Assembly: GCF_002234375.1 (NCBI RefSeq)
Contig: NZ_NMQV01000022.1
Span: forward strand, 35,203-99,202
From: Pseudomonas fluvialis
GTDB lineage: Bacteria > Pseudomonadota > Gammaproteobacteria > Pseudomonadales > Pseudomonadaceae
DNA length: 64,000 bases
Reading direction: 5' to 3'
Part shown: in pieces, positions 1 through 8,174 of the stretch
How the letters are laid out: every line of letters starts with the position of its first letter
How positions within the stretch are numbered: position 1 is the first letter of the stretch
Position numbers and translations under genes: made by a program
Notes under the pieces: model-generated
The model's database searches: none
Told to the model about the DNA's origin: nothing
The model's input: the letters and a program-made list of their open reading frames with translations, nothing else

Positions 1-300
1 CGGTTTGGGCAGGCCGGCCAGCTTGGCGGCCAGTTTGGCGGGCGTGCCCTTGAACAGGCGGTTGAGATACAGGCTGTTGCCTTTGTCCGGGCCCAGCTGC
101 TGGGCCACGTAGCGCACCAGCGCACGGTTGGCCGGCGACAGTTGAAACTGGGCGTAGAAGGCCCGCAGCAGATTGAGGATTTCCCAATGCGCCTCACTGA
201 GCTGGAGGTCTTCGCGGGCGGCCAGTTGTTCGGCGACGGTGCACGACCAGTCGTCCAGATTGCACAGGTAACCGTCCTGATCCAGCGGCGGCATGCTCAT
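1..300 (-). CDS. tusE: TusE/DsrC-family sulfur relay protein, C-terminus cut by window edge
   Basis: The visible 100 residues match TusE/DsrC: an N-terminal LDQDGYLCNLDDW stretch, then SEAHWEILNLLRAFY and an NRLFKGTPAKLAAKLAGLPKP end. TusE takes persulfide sulfur from TusBCD and hands it to MnmA for 2-thiolation of tRNA wobble uridine. The family's catalytic Cys lies just after the last visible Pro, beyond the window start, so it cannot be checked here. The ATG at 298-300 overlaps the tusB stop (ATGA), which argues for coupled translation as the last gene of tusDCBE. Confidence 0.9.
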   Translation of the reverse strand, partial: MSMPPLDQDGYLCNLDDWSCTVAEQLAAREDLQLSEAHWEILNLLRAFYAQFQLSPANRALVRYVAQQLGPDKGNSLYLNRLFKGTPAKLAAKLAGLPKP

Positions 301-599
301 AACCAGCTGTTGCTCCGCGCATAGTCGAGGGTCAGCGCCACGAAGGCCGGGTAGTCGACCACCTGCAGACGGGCCGGCCAGTCGTGCAGGCCGCGTGCGT
401 CGAGGTCTTCCTGCAACGCGTAGAGGGCGATCTGTTCCGGCATCAGCTCGAGGGCCTGGCGGGGCGCGCAGTCGGGGTTGAGGGCGTATACCGCATCGCC
501 ACACAGCAACAGGCCGTCACCTGGGCTGAGCAGGCGCAGGCAACTGGCCAGGCGCTGGTCGGCAAACGGCGAAGTACTGAGGATATGCAAGGTCGTCAC
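297..599 (-). CDS. tusB: TusB/DsrH-family sulfur relay subunit
   Basis: A 100-residue cytoplasmic protein starting MTTLHILSTSPF, typical of TusB/DsrH in length and N-terminus. It is the third subunit of the TusBCD heterohexamer that passes persulfide to TusE in tRNA 2-thiouridine synthesis. The start is GTG at 597-599, forming GTGA with the tusC stop. The stop overlaps the tusE ATG. The overlap chain supports strict co-translation. Confidence 0.88.
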   Translation of the reverse strand: MTTLHILSTSPFADQRLASCLRLLSPGDGLLLCGDAVYALNPDCAPRQALELMPEQIALYALQEDLDARGLHDWPARLQVVDYPAFVALTLDYARSNSWL

Positions 600-955
600 A
601 GGGTCACCAGCAGGTCATGGCTCGCCAACAGCTGGCGTACCTCGTCGTCATCCAGTCGCTGTACCGGCAGGCCGAGTTCAGCGTGTTGCAGACCGCGCTC
701 GGTGAGGCTGCGCTGGCTGGCATACAACTGCTCGATGCCGAACAGCGGCAAGGCCTGCAGGTTGGCGCCGAGGTCTTTTTGCTGAAGCTGCTGCGGCTGC
801 TGGCCGCTGGTCAGTTGCAGCACGCCGTCATCGAGAAATAGCAGGCTAAGCGGCAGGTCGAACGCTCCGCCAGCCAGTGCCAGGTCGAGCGCCTCGCGCG
901 CGGCGGGGCCAGCCCAGGGCGCCTGGCGGCTGATCAGTAGCATGGAACGGGCCAT
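596..955 (-). CDS. tusC: TusC/DsrF-family sulfur relay subunit
   Basis: A 119-residue protein with MARSMLLISRQAPWAG at the start and a DsrE/F-like alternating pattern (SLLFLDDGVLQL). It lies between tusD and tusB with overlapping start/stop codons on both sides (TGATG with tusD). TusC is a structural partner in the TusBCD complex. Its length agrees with the usual ~118 residues. No active Cys is expected in this subunit. Confidence 0.88.
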   Translation of the reverse strand: MARSMLLISRQAPWAGPAAREALDLALAGGAFDLPLSLLFLDDGVLQLTSGQQPQQLQQKDLGANLQALPLFGIEQLYASQRSLTERGLQHAELGLPVQRLDDDEVRQLLASHDLLVTL

Positions 956-1347
956 CAGTCGCCTCCAAAACAGACCAGGCGGTCGGCCTGCTGCGCCGCT
1001 TCATGCAGCTGGCCCAAACCGGACAGGCAATAGCCGGATGCCAGCGTGGCAGCCGGGCGCCCATAGCGCTGGGCTTCCTGGCTGTCCAGCAAACCGCGGC
1101 GCAGCGCGGCGGCAATGCACACCACGGCATCCAGCTGGTGGCGTTCGATGAACTCGCGCCAGGCGGCCGGCAGGTCGAATTCGTCCTGGGCCTGCACCTG
1201 GCTGTTATTGGCGATGCTCACGGCATCCTGATAGAAAAACAGCCGGTTGATCTGGTGGCCGCCGGCCAGTGCCGCCTCGGCAAAGCGCAGGGCACGCCGG
1301 GCGCTGGGCTGGTGGCTGGCAGCAAAAAGGGCTATCACGAACTGCAT
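955..1347 (-). CDS. tusD: TusD/DsrE-family sulfurtransferase subunit
   Basis: First gene of the tusDCBE operon, 130 residues from the ATG at 1345-1347. I chose this start over an upstream one because it gives MQFVIALF, the usual family N-terminus, with GGGAG six bases upstream. The segment LDAVVCIAAALRRG carries the Cys expected to accept persulfide sulfur from TusA. It acts with TusC and TusB in the cytoplasm for wobble-uridine thiolation. Confidence 0.9.
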   Translation of the reverse strand: MQFVIALFAASHQPSARRALRFAEAALAGGHQINRLFFYQDAVSIANNSQVQAQDEFDLPAAWREFIERHQLDAVVCIAAALRRGLLDSQEAQRYGRPAATLASGYCLSGLGQLHEAAQQADRLVCFGGD

Positions 1348-1393
1348 GGTGGCTCCCGCGAAATCAGCTGGCAATCATACCCAGACAGGCATG

Positions 1394-1426
1394 AAAAAGC
1401 CCGCGCTGCAGGGCAGGGCGGGCTTT
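1394..1426 (-). terminator. Intrinsic terminator downstream of the BI-1 family gene
   Basis: A 9-bp perfect stem (1396-1404 with 1418-1426, AAAGCCCGC/GCGGGCTTT) closes a 13-base loop. Read on the minus strand it is followed by a T-run (1394-1398). It sits between the end of the yccA-like gene and the tusD start, so it should separate the two units. Confidence 0.75.
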
Positions 1427-1442
1427 GCCAGCGGTGGGCTGA

Positions 1443-2111
1443 TCAGTCGTCGCCACCGGCCAGGCCGACCAGTTGCAGCAGGCTGACGAACAGGTTGTAG
1501 ATCGATACATACAGGCTGATGGTGGCCATGATGTAGTTGCGCTCGCCGCCGTGGATGATCGCGCTGGTCTGGTAGAGGATGCACACCGAGGAAAACAGCA
1601 CGAAGCCGGCGCTGATGGCCAGTTGCAGACCGCTGATCTGGAAGAAGAAGCTGGCCACCACGGCACCCAGCAGGACAAAGAAACCCGCGGTGATGAAGCC
1701 GGAGAGGAAGCTCATGTCCTTGCGGGTGGTCAGTACGTAGGCCGACAGACTGCAGAATACCAGGGCAGTCATGGCAAATGCCGCGCTGATCACTTCGCCG
1801 CCGTTGGCCATGCCCAGGTAGCGGTTGAGGATCGGGCCGAGGGTGTAGCCCATGAAGCCGGTCAGGGCGAAGGTGGACAGCAGGCCCCAGGCCGAATCAC
1901 GCAGCTTGACGGTGAGGAAGAACAAGCCATAGAAGCCGATCAACACCACGAAGATGCTCGGATAGGCGACCTGCATTTGCTGGGCGATGAACGCCACCAG
2001 GCCGCTGAAAGCCAGGGTCATGGCCAGCAGGGCATAGGTGTTGCGCAGCACACGGCTGACATCCTGTTGTTCGACCAGTGCCTGGTCGAGAGTAAATTCG
2101 CGTTCTTGCAT
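1443..2111 (-). CDS. yccA: Bax inhibitor-1 (BI-1)/YccA-family inner membrane protein
   Basis: 222 residues with about seven hydrophobic segments, starting [16 protein letters not shown]. YccA of E. coli is an inner-membrane modulator of the FtsH protease, and BI-1 members are linked to ion leak. The C-terminal [19 protein letters not shown] segment is the characteristic part of the family. The start at 2111 was preferred over 2120 because AAGGAG lies nine bases upstream of it but directly abuts the other ATG. Its position beside tusDCBE and a tRNA-Ser is a familiar Pseudomonas arrangement. Confidence 0.88.
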   Translation of the reverse strand: MQEREFTLDQALVEQQDVSRVLRNTYALLAMTLAFSGLVAFIAQQMQVAYPSIFVVLIGFYGLFFLTVKLRDSAWGLLSTFALTGFMGYTLGPILNRYLGMANGGEVISAAFAMTALVFCSLSAYVLTTRKDMSFLSGFITAGFFVLLGAVVASFFFQISGLQLAISAGFVLFSSVCILYQTSAIIHGGERNYIMATISLYVSIYNLFVSLLQLVGLAGGDD

Positions 2112-2252
2112 GGTGGGCATCTCCTTGTCAGTGCTCAGGCCTGGCGGCCGGGCAGGGGCCGGCGGCAAGGGTTGCAGCGATCATAGCAAAGCCTGCTGAC
2201 AGGCCAATGCCGAGTGTTTGTCGATGTGTTGCATATCGCGCTCAGTCAAGCC

Positions 2253-2281
2253 TTTGCCGCGCCACAAGTTTGCGGTAGGAT
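2253..2281 (+). promoter_or_regulatory. Candidate sigma-70 promoter of the tRNA-Ser gene
   Basis: TTTGCC (2253-2258) and TAGGAT (2276-2281) are separated by 17 bases and followed by a G+C-rich discriminator (GCGCCCC), as is usual for stringently controlled stable-RNA promoters. The tRNA starts about 40 bases downstream. The hexamer matches are imperfect, so this is an inference. Confidence 0.4.
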
Positions 2282-2321
2282 TGCGCCCCGTTCGCGACAG
2301 CGTCGCAACGACCTACCTATT

Positions 2322-2409
2322 GGAAGCGTGGCCGAGTGGTTTAAGGCAGCGGTCTTGAAAACCGCCGACGGGCAACTGTCCTAGAGTTCGAATCTCTACG
2401 CTTCCGCCA
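2322..2409 (+). tRNA. tRNA-Ser, anticodon TGA
   Basis: Acceptor arms GGAAGCG and CGCTTCC pair around the gene. The anticodon stem-loop is CGGTCTTGAAAACCG with anticodon TGA. A long variable arm typical of class II tRNAs follows, then the T loop GTTCGAATC. The 3' CCA is encoded (2407-2409). It reads UCA and other UCN serine codons. Confidence 0.97.
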
Positions 2410-2414
2410 TTTAC

Positions 2415-2444
2415 AAAAAAGCCCTGCACATGCAGGGCTTTTTT
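2415..2444. terminator. Bidirectional intrinsic terminator
   Basis: A 14-bp perfect inverted repeat (AAAAAAGCCCTGCA / TGCAGGGCTTTTTT) with a two-base loop lies directly behind the tRNA and before the end of the opposing sensor-kinase gene. T-runs on both strands let it serve both transcripts. Confidence 0.92.
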
Positions 2445-2466
2445 ATTCAGTGCTGTTTTTCGCAAG

Positions 2467-3885
2467 TCAGGCAGGCTGGCGCGGCAAGCTGACACGGACT
2501 TGCAAGCCACCCAGCGGGGAGTCGAGCAGTGCGATGTCGGCGCCGTGCAGTTCGGCGATTCGCGCGACAATCGACAGGCCCAGGCCGGCCCCTTGTCCTG
2601 TACCGAGGCGGAAGAAACGCTCAAACAGTTGCGCGCGGCTTTCGGCGGGAATTCCCGGCCCGCTGTCGGCCACCTCCAGAATCAGGCGGTCTTCAAGGGC
2701 CTGCAGGCGGACCATGATCTGTCCGTCGGCGGGTGTGTACTGCAGGGCATTGCCCACCAGGTTTTGCAGCAATATCGCCAGGCTGGCGACATCTGCATAA
2801 AGCTGCATGTCGGCCTGCTCGTCAGCTTCCAGTGACAGTTCCTGGCCTTGCGAGAGGGCCAGGGGGATGAGCTCGGCGAGTGTTTCCCGGGTCAGGGTCA
2901 GCAGGTTGCACGGTGCCGCATGATGTTGCTGGGCGTTGGGTTCCAGGCGCGCCAGGGTGAGCAGTTGCGAGACGATCCGCGTAGCGCGGTCTACGCCATG
3001 CAGCAACTGGTCCAGCGCTTCATCGCGCACGTTGCTGCTGGTGGCTTGCAAGGCGTTCTGTGCGTGGATGCGCAAGACCGCCAGGGGCGTGCGTAGCTCA
3101 TGAGCCGCATCGGCGATGAAGCGTTTTTCCCGGTCTAGCAACTGATTGACCTGCAGCAGCAGGCGGTTGAGCGAGGCCGCGACCGGCTCCAGTTCCAGGG
3201 GCAGCGGCGGCAGGCGCAGCGGTGCCAGGTTGTCAGGATCACGCTGCTTGAGCAGGCGTGCCATGTCGGCCAGTGGGCGCAGTCCCCAGCCGACCGCCAG
3301 CCAGATCAATAGGGCCAGCAGCGGCAAGCCCAGCAAGTCAGGAAGCAGACTGCGCCGGGCAATCTTGCTGACCAGCTCGCCACGCACATCCTCCCGTTCA
3401 CTGACCAGAATCCACAGGTCGTCAACGGCGTCGTGCAACACGAACAGGCGCCAGCCCCGGCCATCCAGCATGACATTGTGATAGCCGTCAGCCAGGGACG
3501 TGGCGTGCCTAGCCTGGCCGGCACGGCGCAGTGCTGACAGGGCGCCGGCAGGGGCGCCGGCAGATTGCAGCAGCGTACCGGCGCTGAGGCTGACTACCTG
3601 AAAGCCCAGCTTGCTTTCGTAATCGTGCCCGGGCATGTCGTGGCGACGCTGCGTATGCACGGCCTGGTCGAGTGCCGCCTGCAGCGCCTGGCGGGTGGGC
3701 TGATCCATGTCGTGGCCTACCAGGCCTTGCACCAGGCGTGCGCTTTGCGCCAGCTGTGCATCAAACAGTTCCTCGATCTCATGCTGGGCGTCCTGGTAGC
3801 TGCGCCAGGACATCAGCCCCAGAGAGATCAGCAGGATGCTCAGCAGCAGGGCCAGGGTACGCTGGCGTATGGAGCGCATCAGCAT
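2467..3885 (-). CDS. Sensor histidine kinase, QseC/PmrB type
   Basis: 472 residues. Transmembrane segment near 10-26, a periplasmic sensor of about 150 residues, a second segment near 183-200, HAMP, then the H box FIADAAHELRTPL with His262. The N box (LVGNALQYT), G1 (VADSGPGIP) and G2 (GAGLGLSIV) are all present, so the kinase looks active. The periplasmic start (DAQHEIEELFDAQLAQSA) resembles QseC/TctE-type sensors. The ligand is unknown. It overlaps the response regulator by seven bases if ATG 3885 is used; an internal ATG at 3879 is possible. It is the last gene of a seven-gene minus-strand run, so it may control the biosynthetic genes upstream. Confidence 0.88.
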   Translation of the reverse strand: MLMRSIRQRTLALLLSILLISLGLMSWRSYQDAQHEIEELFDAQLAQSARLVQGLVGHDMDQPTRQALQAALDQAVHTQRRHDMPGHDYESKLGFQVVSLSAGTLLQSAGAPAGALSALRRAGQARHATSLADGYHNVMLDGRGWRLFVLHDAVDDLWILVSEREDVRGELVSKIARRSLLPDLLGLPLLALLIWLAVGWGLRPLADMARLLKQRDPDNLAPLRLPPLPLELEPVAASLNRLLLQVNQLLDREKRFIADAAHELRTPLAVLRIHAQNALQATSSNVRDEALDQLLHGVDRATRIVSQLLTLARLEPNAQQHHAAPCNLLTLTRETLAELIPLALSQGQELSLEADEQADMQLYADVASLAILLQNLVGNALQYTPADGQIMVRLQALEDRLILEVADSGPGIPAESRAQLFERFFRLGTGQGAGLGLSIVARIAELHGADIALLDSPLGGLQVRVSLPRQPA

Positions 3886-4538
3886 TTGTCCACCAGATAG
3901 CCGACACCGCGCACCGTGCGAATCAGCTCGGGGAAGAACTTCTTGCGCAGATGGTGGATGTGCACTTCGAGGGCATTGCTTTCGACTTCTTCTTCCCAGC
4001 CATAGAGCGCCTGTTGCAGGCGGTCACGGGTCATGACCCGCCCGGGCTGGGCAAGCAACTCGTGGAGCAGGGCAAACTCCTTGCGGGGCAGGGGGACAGG
4101 GGTGCCCTGGTAGCTAACCTGCTGGTTGGCCGGATCAAGCACGATACCGCGGTATTCTAGGGTGGGTTCGGGTCGATTGAAGCGCCGCCTGAGCAAGGCA
4201 CGCAGGCGCGCCTTGAGTTCGTCGACATCGAACGGCTTGACCAGATAATCGTCCGCTCCGGCATCCAGCCCGGCAATGCGGTCTGTGGTGGCATCGCGGG
4301 CGGTCAGTACCAGAACAGGTACGGCATTGGCAGCGGCGCGCAGGCGCTTGAGCACTTCCAGACCATCCAGTCTGGGCAGGCCGAGGTCGAGAATGGCCAG
4401 GTCGAAGCTCTCATGGCTGAGTGCATGCAGGGCACTGGCGCCATCCTGCAGCCAGTCAACCGTATAGCCTTCAGGCTTGAGTGCGGTACGGATGCCTTCG
4501 CCCAGCGGGCGATCATCCTCAACCAGCAAAATGCGCAT
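3879..4538 (-). CDS. OmpR-family response regulator, QseB/PmrA type
   Basis: 219 residues. The receiver domain has the acidic pair in LLVEDD, phospho-acceptor Asp51 (LAILDLGLP) and the Lys in YLVKPF. The C-terminal winged helix ends in the usual VRGVGYLVDK motif. It partners the adjoining kinase. QseB/PmrA-type regulators bind CTTAAN direct repeats with five-base spacers. Such a box lies at 8897-8913, upstream of the hemolysin-like gene at the head of this run, so autoregulation of the whole operon is plausible. Confidence 0.9.
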   Translation of the reverse strand: MRILLVEDDRPLGEGIRTALKPEGYTVDWLQDGASALHALSHESFDLAILDLGLPRLDGLEVLKRLRAAANAVPVLVLTARDATTDRIAGLDAGADDYLVKPFDVDELKARLRALLRRRFNRPEPTLEYRGIVLDPANQQVSYQGTPVPLPRKEFALLHELLAQPGRVMTRDRLQQALYGWEEEVESNALEVHIHHLRKKFFPELIRTVRGVGYLVDKC

Positions 4539-4560
4539 AGGTGACCTCGTGGCCTGTCTG

Positions 4561-4578
4561 GCCGCCGTAACAGGCGGC
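4561..4578 (-). terminator. Small G+C hairpin between TPR gene and response regulator
   Basis: GCCGCC (4561-4566) pairs with GGCGGC (4573-4578) around a six-base loop, in the 42-base gap between the two genes. There is no T-run of note on the minus strand, so it may be a weak attenuator or mRNA-processing hairpin instead of a full stop. Confidence 0.3.
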
Positions 4579-4580
4579 GG

Positions 4581-5231
4581 TTATTTCATTTTTTCCTGGA
4601 CTTGTGCAAGCAGCGCGCGTGCTTCGGCACGGCGTCCGGCATCAGCCAGCTGCCGTCCTGGTCGGTCGGCGGCTGCCAGTGCCTTGCTCAGTGCAGCGTG
4701 GGCTGCTGCGTAGCGCTTCTGGCGCAGCAGGAAGTCACCGTAAAAATAGTTGGGATCCAGCCCTTGGGGATTGATGCGCAGCGCATGCTGGAACAGTTCG
4801 GCAGCACGTTGCTCATCACCAAAGCCAATCGGCCAGCCCGGCACCTGGTAGTACAGGCTGGCCAGACTGGTATAGGCCGAACCCTGCAGTGCCTGGTCAT
4901 CTTCCTGCAGCGCTTGCTCCAGTTCCCCCTTGGCCTGTTTGACCAGGCTCAGCGCACCCAGCCCACCCTTGGCCCCGGCCCAGGTGCTCAGCACGATGGC
5001 ATGCCAGATGCGCAGTTCAGTGGCCGCGGGGCTGGCCTGCAGCGCACGTTCAGTGTCGCTTGCCAGCCGGGCAAACGCCTGCTCACGTTGCGCGGCCGGC
5101 AACTGGTAGTTGATCTCTGCCCAGCGCGTCTGGATCTGTTGCAGTTGTGCCTGTTGCTCTGCGCTTAGAGCGAAAACGGGCAGGGTAAGCAGCGCGAGCA
5201 GCAGGCCGCTCAGTAAACGGAGGCTTTTCAT
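4581..5231 (-). CDS. Exported TPR-like protein of unknown role
   Basis: 216 residues with a clear signal peptide (MKSLRLLSGLLLALLTLPVFALSA). Helical repeats of TPR character follow, e.g. LASLYYQVPGWPIGFGDEQRAAELFQHALRINPQ and DFLLRQKRYAAAHAALSKALAA. It is therefore probably periplasmic. GAGGAG precedes the ATG. It sits between the SDR and the two-component pair with gaps of 35 and 42 bases, so it should be co-transcribed. No enzymatic motif was seen. A role as a periplasmic partner of the sensor kinase is only a guess. Confidence 0.6.
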   Translation of the reverse strand: MKSLRLLSGLLLALLTLPVFALSAEQQAQLQQIQTRWAEINYQLPAAQREQAFARLASDTERALQASPAATELRIWHAIVLSTWAGAKGGLGALSLVKQAKGELEQALQEDDQALQGSAYTSLASLYYQVPGWPIGFGDEQRAAELFQHALRINPQGLDPNYFYGDFLLRQKRYAAAHAALSKALAAADRPGRQLADAGRRAEARALLAQVQEKMK

Positions 5232-5266
5232 CGGTTTCTCCTCGGTAAGACAGGATTGGGGCGGAT

Positions 5267-6055
5267 TCAGGTGCGGCCCGCAAAGCGTTTGATGGTCATC
5301 AGTTGGCCGCGCACGGCCTTGTCAACCAGCCTCGGCAACAGGCTGTTGAGGCGCACGAAGAGTTTTTCCGGCCAGCCCAGGTAGCGTTCAGGCTGTTCAT
5401 GAATGATCGCCTGGCAGATCTGTCGGGCGACCTGCTGGGGCTCATCCATGCTGACCTGCAAGGCTTCATTCATGGCCTGTACCCGGGCACTGTTCATGGT
5501 TGTGCGTGTGGCGCGTGGCGCCAGGTAGAGGACCCTGACAGGGCTGTCCGCGAGTTCACGACGCAAGGCTTCAGAAAAACCGCGCAAGGCGAACTTGCTG
5601 GCGCAATAGGTGCTAAACCCGGCGTGGCCGATGGAGCCAAAAATGGAGCCCAGGTTGACGATCAGCGCCTGCGGCTGGGCCTGCAGCAGCGGTAACAGTT
5701 GCCGGGTCAGTTGCAAGGGAGCGCTGACATTGAGCGTAATCAAGCGATCGATGGCCTGTTCATCCTGCTCGGCAAAGAGGCAGAACTGGTTGATCCCGGC
5801 GGCATTGATCAGGCAGTTGAGGGGGGCAAACGCCCGGGCGGCATGCACCACCTGGGCACGGCCGTCAGCCTGCGACAGATCGGCACAGACCAGGCTGATC
5901 TGCGTGGGAAAGCGTTGCTGCAAGGCCTCCAGTGCGGCCTGGTCGCGACCTGTCAGGAGGAGCTGGGCGCCGCCGGCGCAGAGTTGCTCGACCAGCGCCT
6001 GGCCAATCCCGCCACTGGCTCCGCTGATCAGGGCACGACACGCTGTGAGTTGCAT
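5267..6055 (-). CDS. Short-chain dehydrogenase/reductase (SDR)
   Basis: 262 residues of classical SDR. The cofactor loop is ISGASGGIGQ near residues 9-18, then NAAG, then the catalytic Ser in NLGSIFGSIG and Tyr-x3-Lys in TYCASK. It should reduce a carbonyl or oxidise an alcohol using NAD(P)H in the cytoplasm. It starts 11 bases after the diiron-enzyme gene with GAGGAG at a good distance. Context suggests it tailors the product of the ligase/oxygenase genes upstream. The substrate is not predictable. Confidence 0.85.
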   Translation of the reverse strand: MQLTACRALISGASGGIGQALVEQLCAGGAQLLLTGRDQAALEALQQRFPTQISLVCADLSQADGRAQVVHAARAFAPLNCLINAAGINQFCLFAEQDEQAIDRLITLNVSAPLQLTRQLLPLLQAQPQALIVNLGSIFGSIGHAGFSTYCASKFALRGFSEALRRELADSPVRVLYLAPRATRTTMNSARVQAMNEALQVSMDEPQQVARQICQAIIHEQPERYLGWPEKLFVRLNSLLPRLVDKAVRGQLMTIKRFAGRT

Positions 6056-6066
6056 GGCGTGGCTCC

Positions 6067-6714
6067 TCAGGCGGGCAGGCTGCGGAACATGTCGCCATAC
6101 AGGCGGTAGACCACGCGCGCGGTGTGCACGATGGCGGCCTGGTCGTGCTCATCATCGAGACGATTCATCAGGCCTTTGAAGAATTCGATGTGTTCGCGAT
6201 CCAGGCTGCCGTGGGAAGTCAGGTAGCTGAATGCCTGCGCCGGCAAGCCCAGACGATCCTGCAGTACGTTGGCGGCCTGGGTGGCCAGGGCGATGCTGGT
6301 GCCTTCGAGCACGTTGACCATGCCGAAGAAGCTGACCGGGTTGTGGCGTGCGATGCGGTCGTAGACATAAGCCACCATCAGCTCGGTGGGCAAGGCCGGT
6401 TGCGCCTGGCGAAAGGCTTCGGCATCGCCACCACAGGCGCGGATATCGTTGAGGATCCATTCCTGGTGGCCAAGCTCTTCCTCGATGTATTCGGCGGTGG
6501 CCTCGCGCAACCACTCCAGACGCTCGGGCAGCCGTGCACCGCAGGCCATCAGGAGCGGTGTGGTGTGTTTGACGTGGTGGTAGGCCTGGGCAAGAAAGGC
6601 CAGGTACTGCTCGCGGCTTGCCGTGCCGGTCAGCGCGGCATGGATGACGGGAGCGCCGAGCAGGTATTCGCGGGCGTCGCTGGTCTGATATTGCAGTTGA
6701 TCAAAGAATTGCAT
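6067..6714 (-). CDS. Haem-oxygenase-like diiron (HDO/TenA-fold) enzyme
   Basis: 215 residues, all-helical TenA/UndA-type fold. Candidate iron ligands are visible in three helices: E80xxH83 (EEELGHQEW), E137 (VLEGTS), and H168 with D172/H175 (SHGSLDREHIEFF). These positions suggest a diiron oxygenase or oxidase of the class that includes UndA, not a thiaminase, whose catalytic Cys is not evident. It lies 14 bases downstream of the AMP-ligase gene and 11 before the SDR. An activated or free acid as substrate is therefore plausible. Exact chemistry is unknown. Confidence 0.72.
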   Translation of the reverse strand: MQFFDQLQYQTSDAREYLLGAPVIHAALTGTASREQYLAFLAQAYHHVKHTTPLLMACGARLPERLEWLREATAEYIEEELGHQEWILNDIRACGGDAEAFRQAQPALPTELMVAYVYDRIARHNPVSFFGMVNVLEGTSIALATQAANVLQDRLGLPAQAFSYLTSHGSLDREHIEFFKGLMNRLDDEHDQAAIVHTARVVYRLYGDMFRSLPA

Positions 6715-6728
6715 GGTGTACCTCGACG

Positions 6729-8174
6729 TTAGTGCGAGAGGGCCTGAATGGCCGATTGGTAATGTTTCAGCAAGGCGCTACGGCGAAGCCTGCCGTTGGC
6801 TGTGGCCAGGCCGTTATCGACATGGAAGGGCTGACTGGCGCGTATCCAGTGGTGCACCCGGGCGTAGTCCGGCAGGTCGGCATTGACCCGGGCAACGGCT
6901 TCGGCAAGCGCCGTGTCGCTACAACCCGGCTGGCGCGGCACCAGCACGGCCAGGTTGCCGGGGAGGGCCTCGCCATACAGCCAGGCCTGGGCGATGGAGG
7001 GCTGCTGGATCAGCTCCGCCTCGACCCATTCGGGATTGACGTTACGACCATAGGCGGTAATGAACTGATGCTTTTTGCGACCGTAGAGGGTGAGGAATCC
7101 CTCGTGCAGTTGCCCCAGGTCACCTGTGCCCAGCCATTCTCCGTGGTGTTCAGGCTCGCCGAGATAACCGAGCATCTGTGCGCCGCGAACCAGGACCTCG
7201 CCGTCTTCGGCGATGCGCAGTTCGACATGCGCCAGTGGCCGTCCCACGCTGCCAGGGCGCCTGGCGCCGGGGCTGTTCAGGCAGACCACCGAAGCACATT
7301 CCGACAGGCCGTAGCCTTCGAATACCGGGAGTCCCAGCTGCTCGGCGCGTCTTAGAACCTGCGGCGCGACACGGCCGCCGCCGACGGCAATGAAGCGCAG
7401 CTCCGCGGCGTGGGTCAGGCCCTGTTCGGCGGCGCTGACCAAGGCCAGCAGCAGTTGGGGCAGGAGGATCAGGCTGTGCGGGCGCACGGCGTGCAAGGTT
7501 TCGATAAAGCGTGGCAGATCGAAGCCGCTTGCCCCTTGCAGGCCAATCTGCGCGACTGGGCGCAATTCGATACAGGCGCCTGCCAGCAGTGGCGCGTAGA
7601 TCCCGGCGATATTTTCCAGCAGTGTCGCCAGAGGCAAGACACACAGATGACGTTGCACCTGACAGCTACGACTGGCCTGATGCAGGCTGTCGGCGACGGC
7701 CAGCTGCGTTTGCGCGCTCAGGCATACGCCCTTGGGCTGCCCGGTGGTGCCTGAGGTGTAGGTGATCTTTGCAGTACCTGCGGGTAGCCGCGGGCGTTGT
7801 GCGGGGGTGCGCAGCAACAGCCCGTCGCCATGCGGCTGAAAGCCGTGGGTCTGGCTCAGGGCCCCCTCGTTACCGAGCAGGCAGTCAACCCCGGCATCCT
7901 GCAGGACATGCGCCTGCTGGCTGGCGGAGAAAAAGCCCGGCAAGGGTACGCAGACCAGCCCCGCCTGCAGCAGTGCCAGATCCCAGATGACCCAGTCGAG
8001 GCTGTTATCCAGGGCCAGGGCTGCCCTTTGTACCTTGTGGCGCTGCAGCAGACCGGCCCGCTTGCTGACTTGCTCCGCGAGCTGGGCATAGCTCAGCGAG
8101 CGTCGGCCATCACTCAGCGCGATGCCCTGGTGTTGCGCCAGGCAACGCCATAACGGTTCAGCTGCAGGCAGCAT
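6729..8174 (-). CDS. AMP-dependent acyl-CoA synthetase/ligase-like protein
   Basis: 481 residues. The ATP loop ITYTSGTTGQPKG lies in the first third. GYGLSECASVV and GTGDLGQLHEGFLTLYGRKK follow, giving an ANL-family enzyme that would adenylate a carboxylic acid. The start at 8174 has GAGGTGG five bases upstream and overlaps the hemolysin-like gene by 17 bases. At the C-terminus the segment DNGLATANGRLRR aligns by eye with the family's TPTLKLKR or NGK region, but shows Arg where the catalytic Lys is expected. It may therefore adenylate poorly, use Arg, or depend on a partner. Long-chain fatty or aryl acids are the likeliest substrates. Confidence 0.82.
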   Translation of the reverse strand: MLPAAEPLWRCLAQHQGIALSDGRRSLSYAQLAEQVSKRAGLLQRHKVQRAALALDNSLDWVIWDLALLQAGLVCVPLPGFFSASQQAHVLQDAGVDCLLGNEGALSQTHGFQPHGDGLLLRTPAQRPRLPAGTAKITYTSGTTGQPKGVCLSAQTQLAVADSLHQASRSCQVQRHLCVLPLATLLENIAGIYAPLLAGACIELRPVAQIGLQGASGFDLPRFIETLHAVRPHSLILLPQLLLALVSAAEQGLTHAAELRFIAVGGGRVAPQVLRRAEQLGLPVFEGYGLSECASVVCLNSPGARRPGSVGRPLAHVELRIAEDGEVLVRGAQMLGYLGEPEHHGEWLGTGDLGQLHEGFLTLYGRKKHQFITAYGRNVNPEWVEAELIQQPSIAQAWLYGEALPGNLAVLVPRQPGCSDTALAEAVARVNADLPDYARVHHWIRASQPFHVDNGLATANGRLRRSALLKHYQSAIQALSH

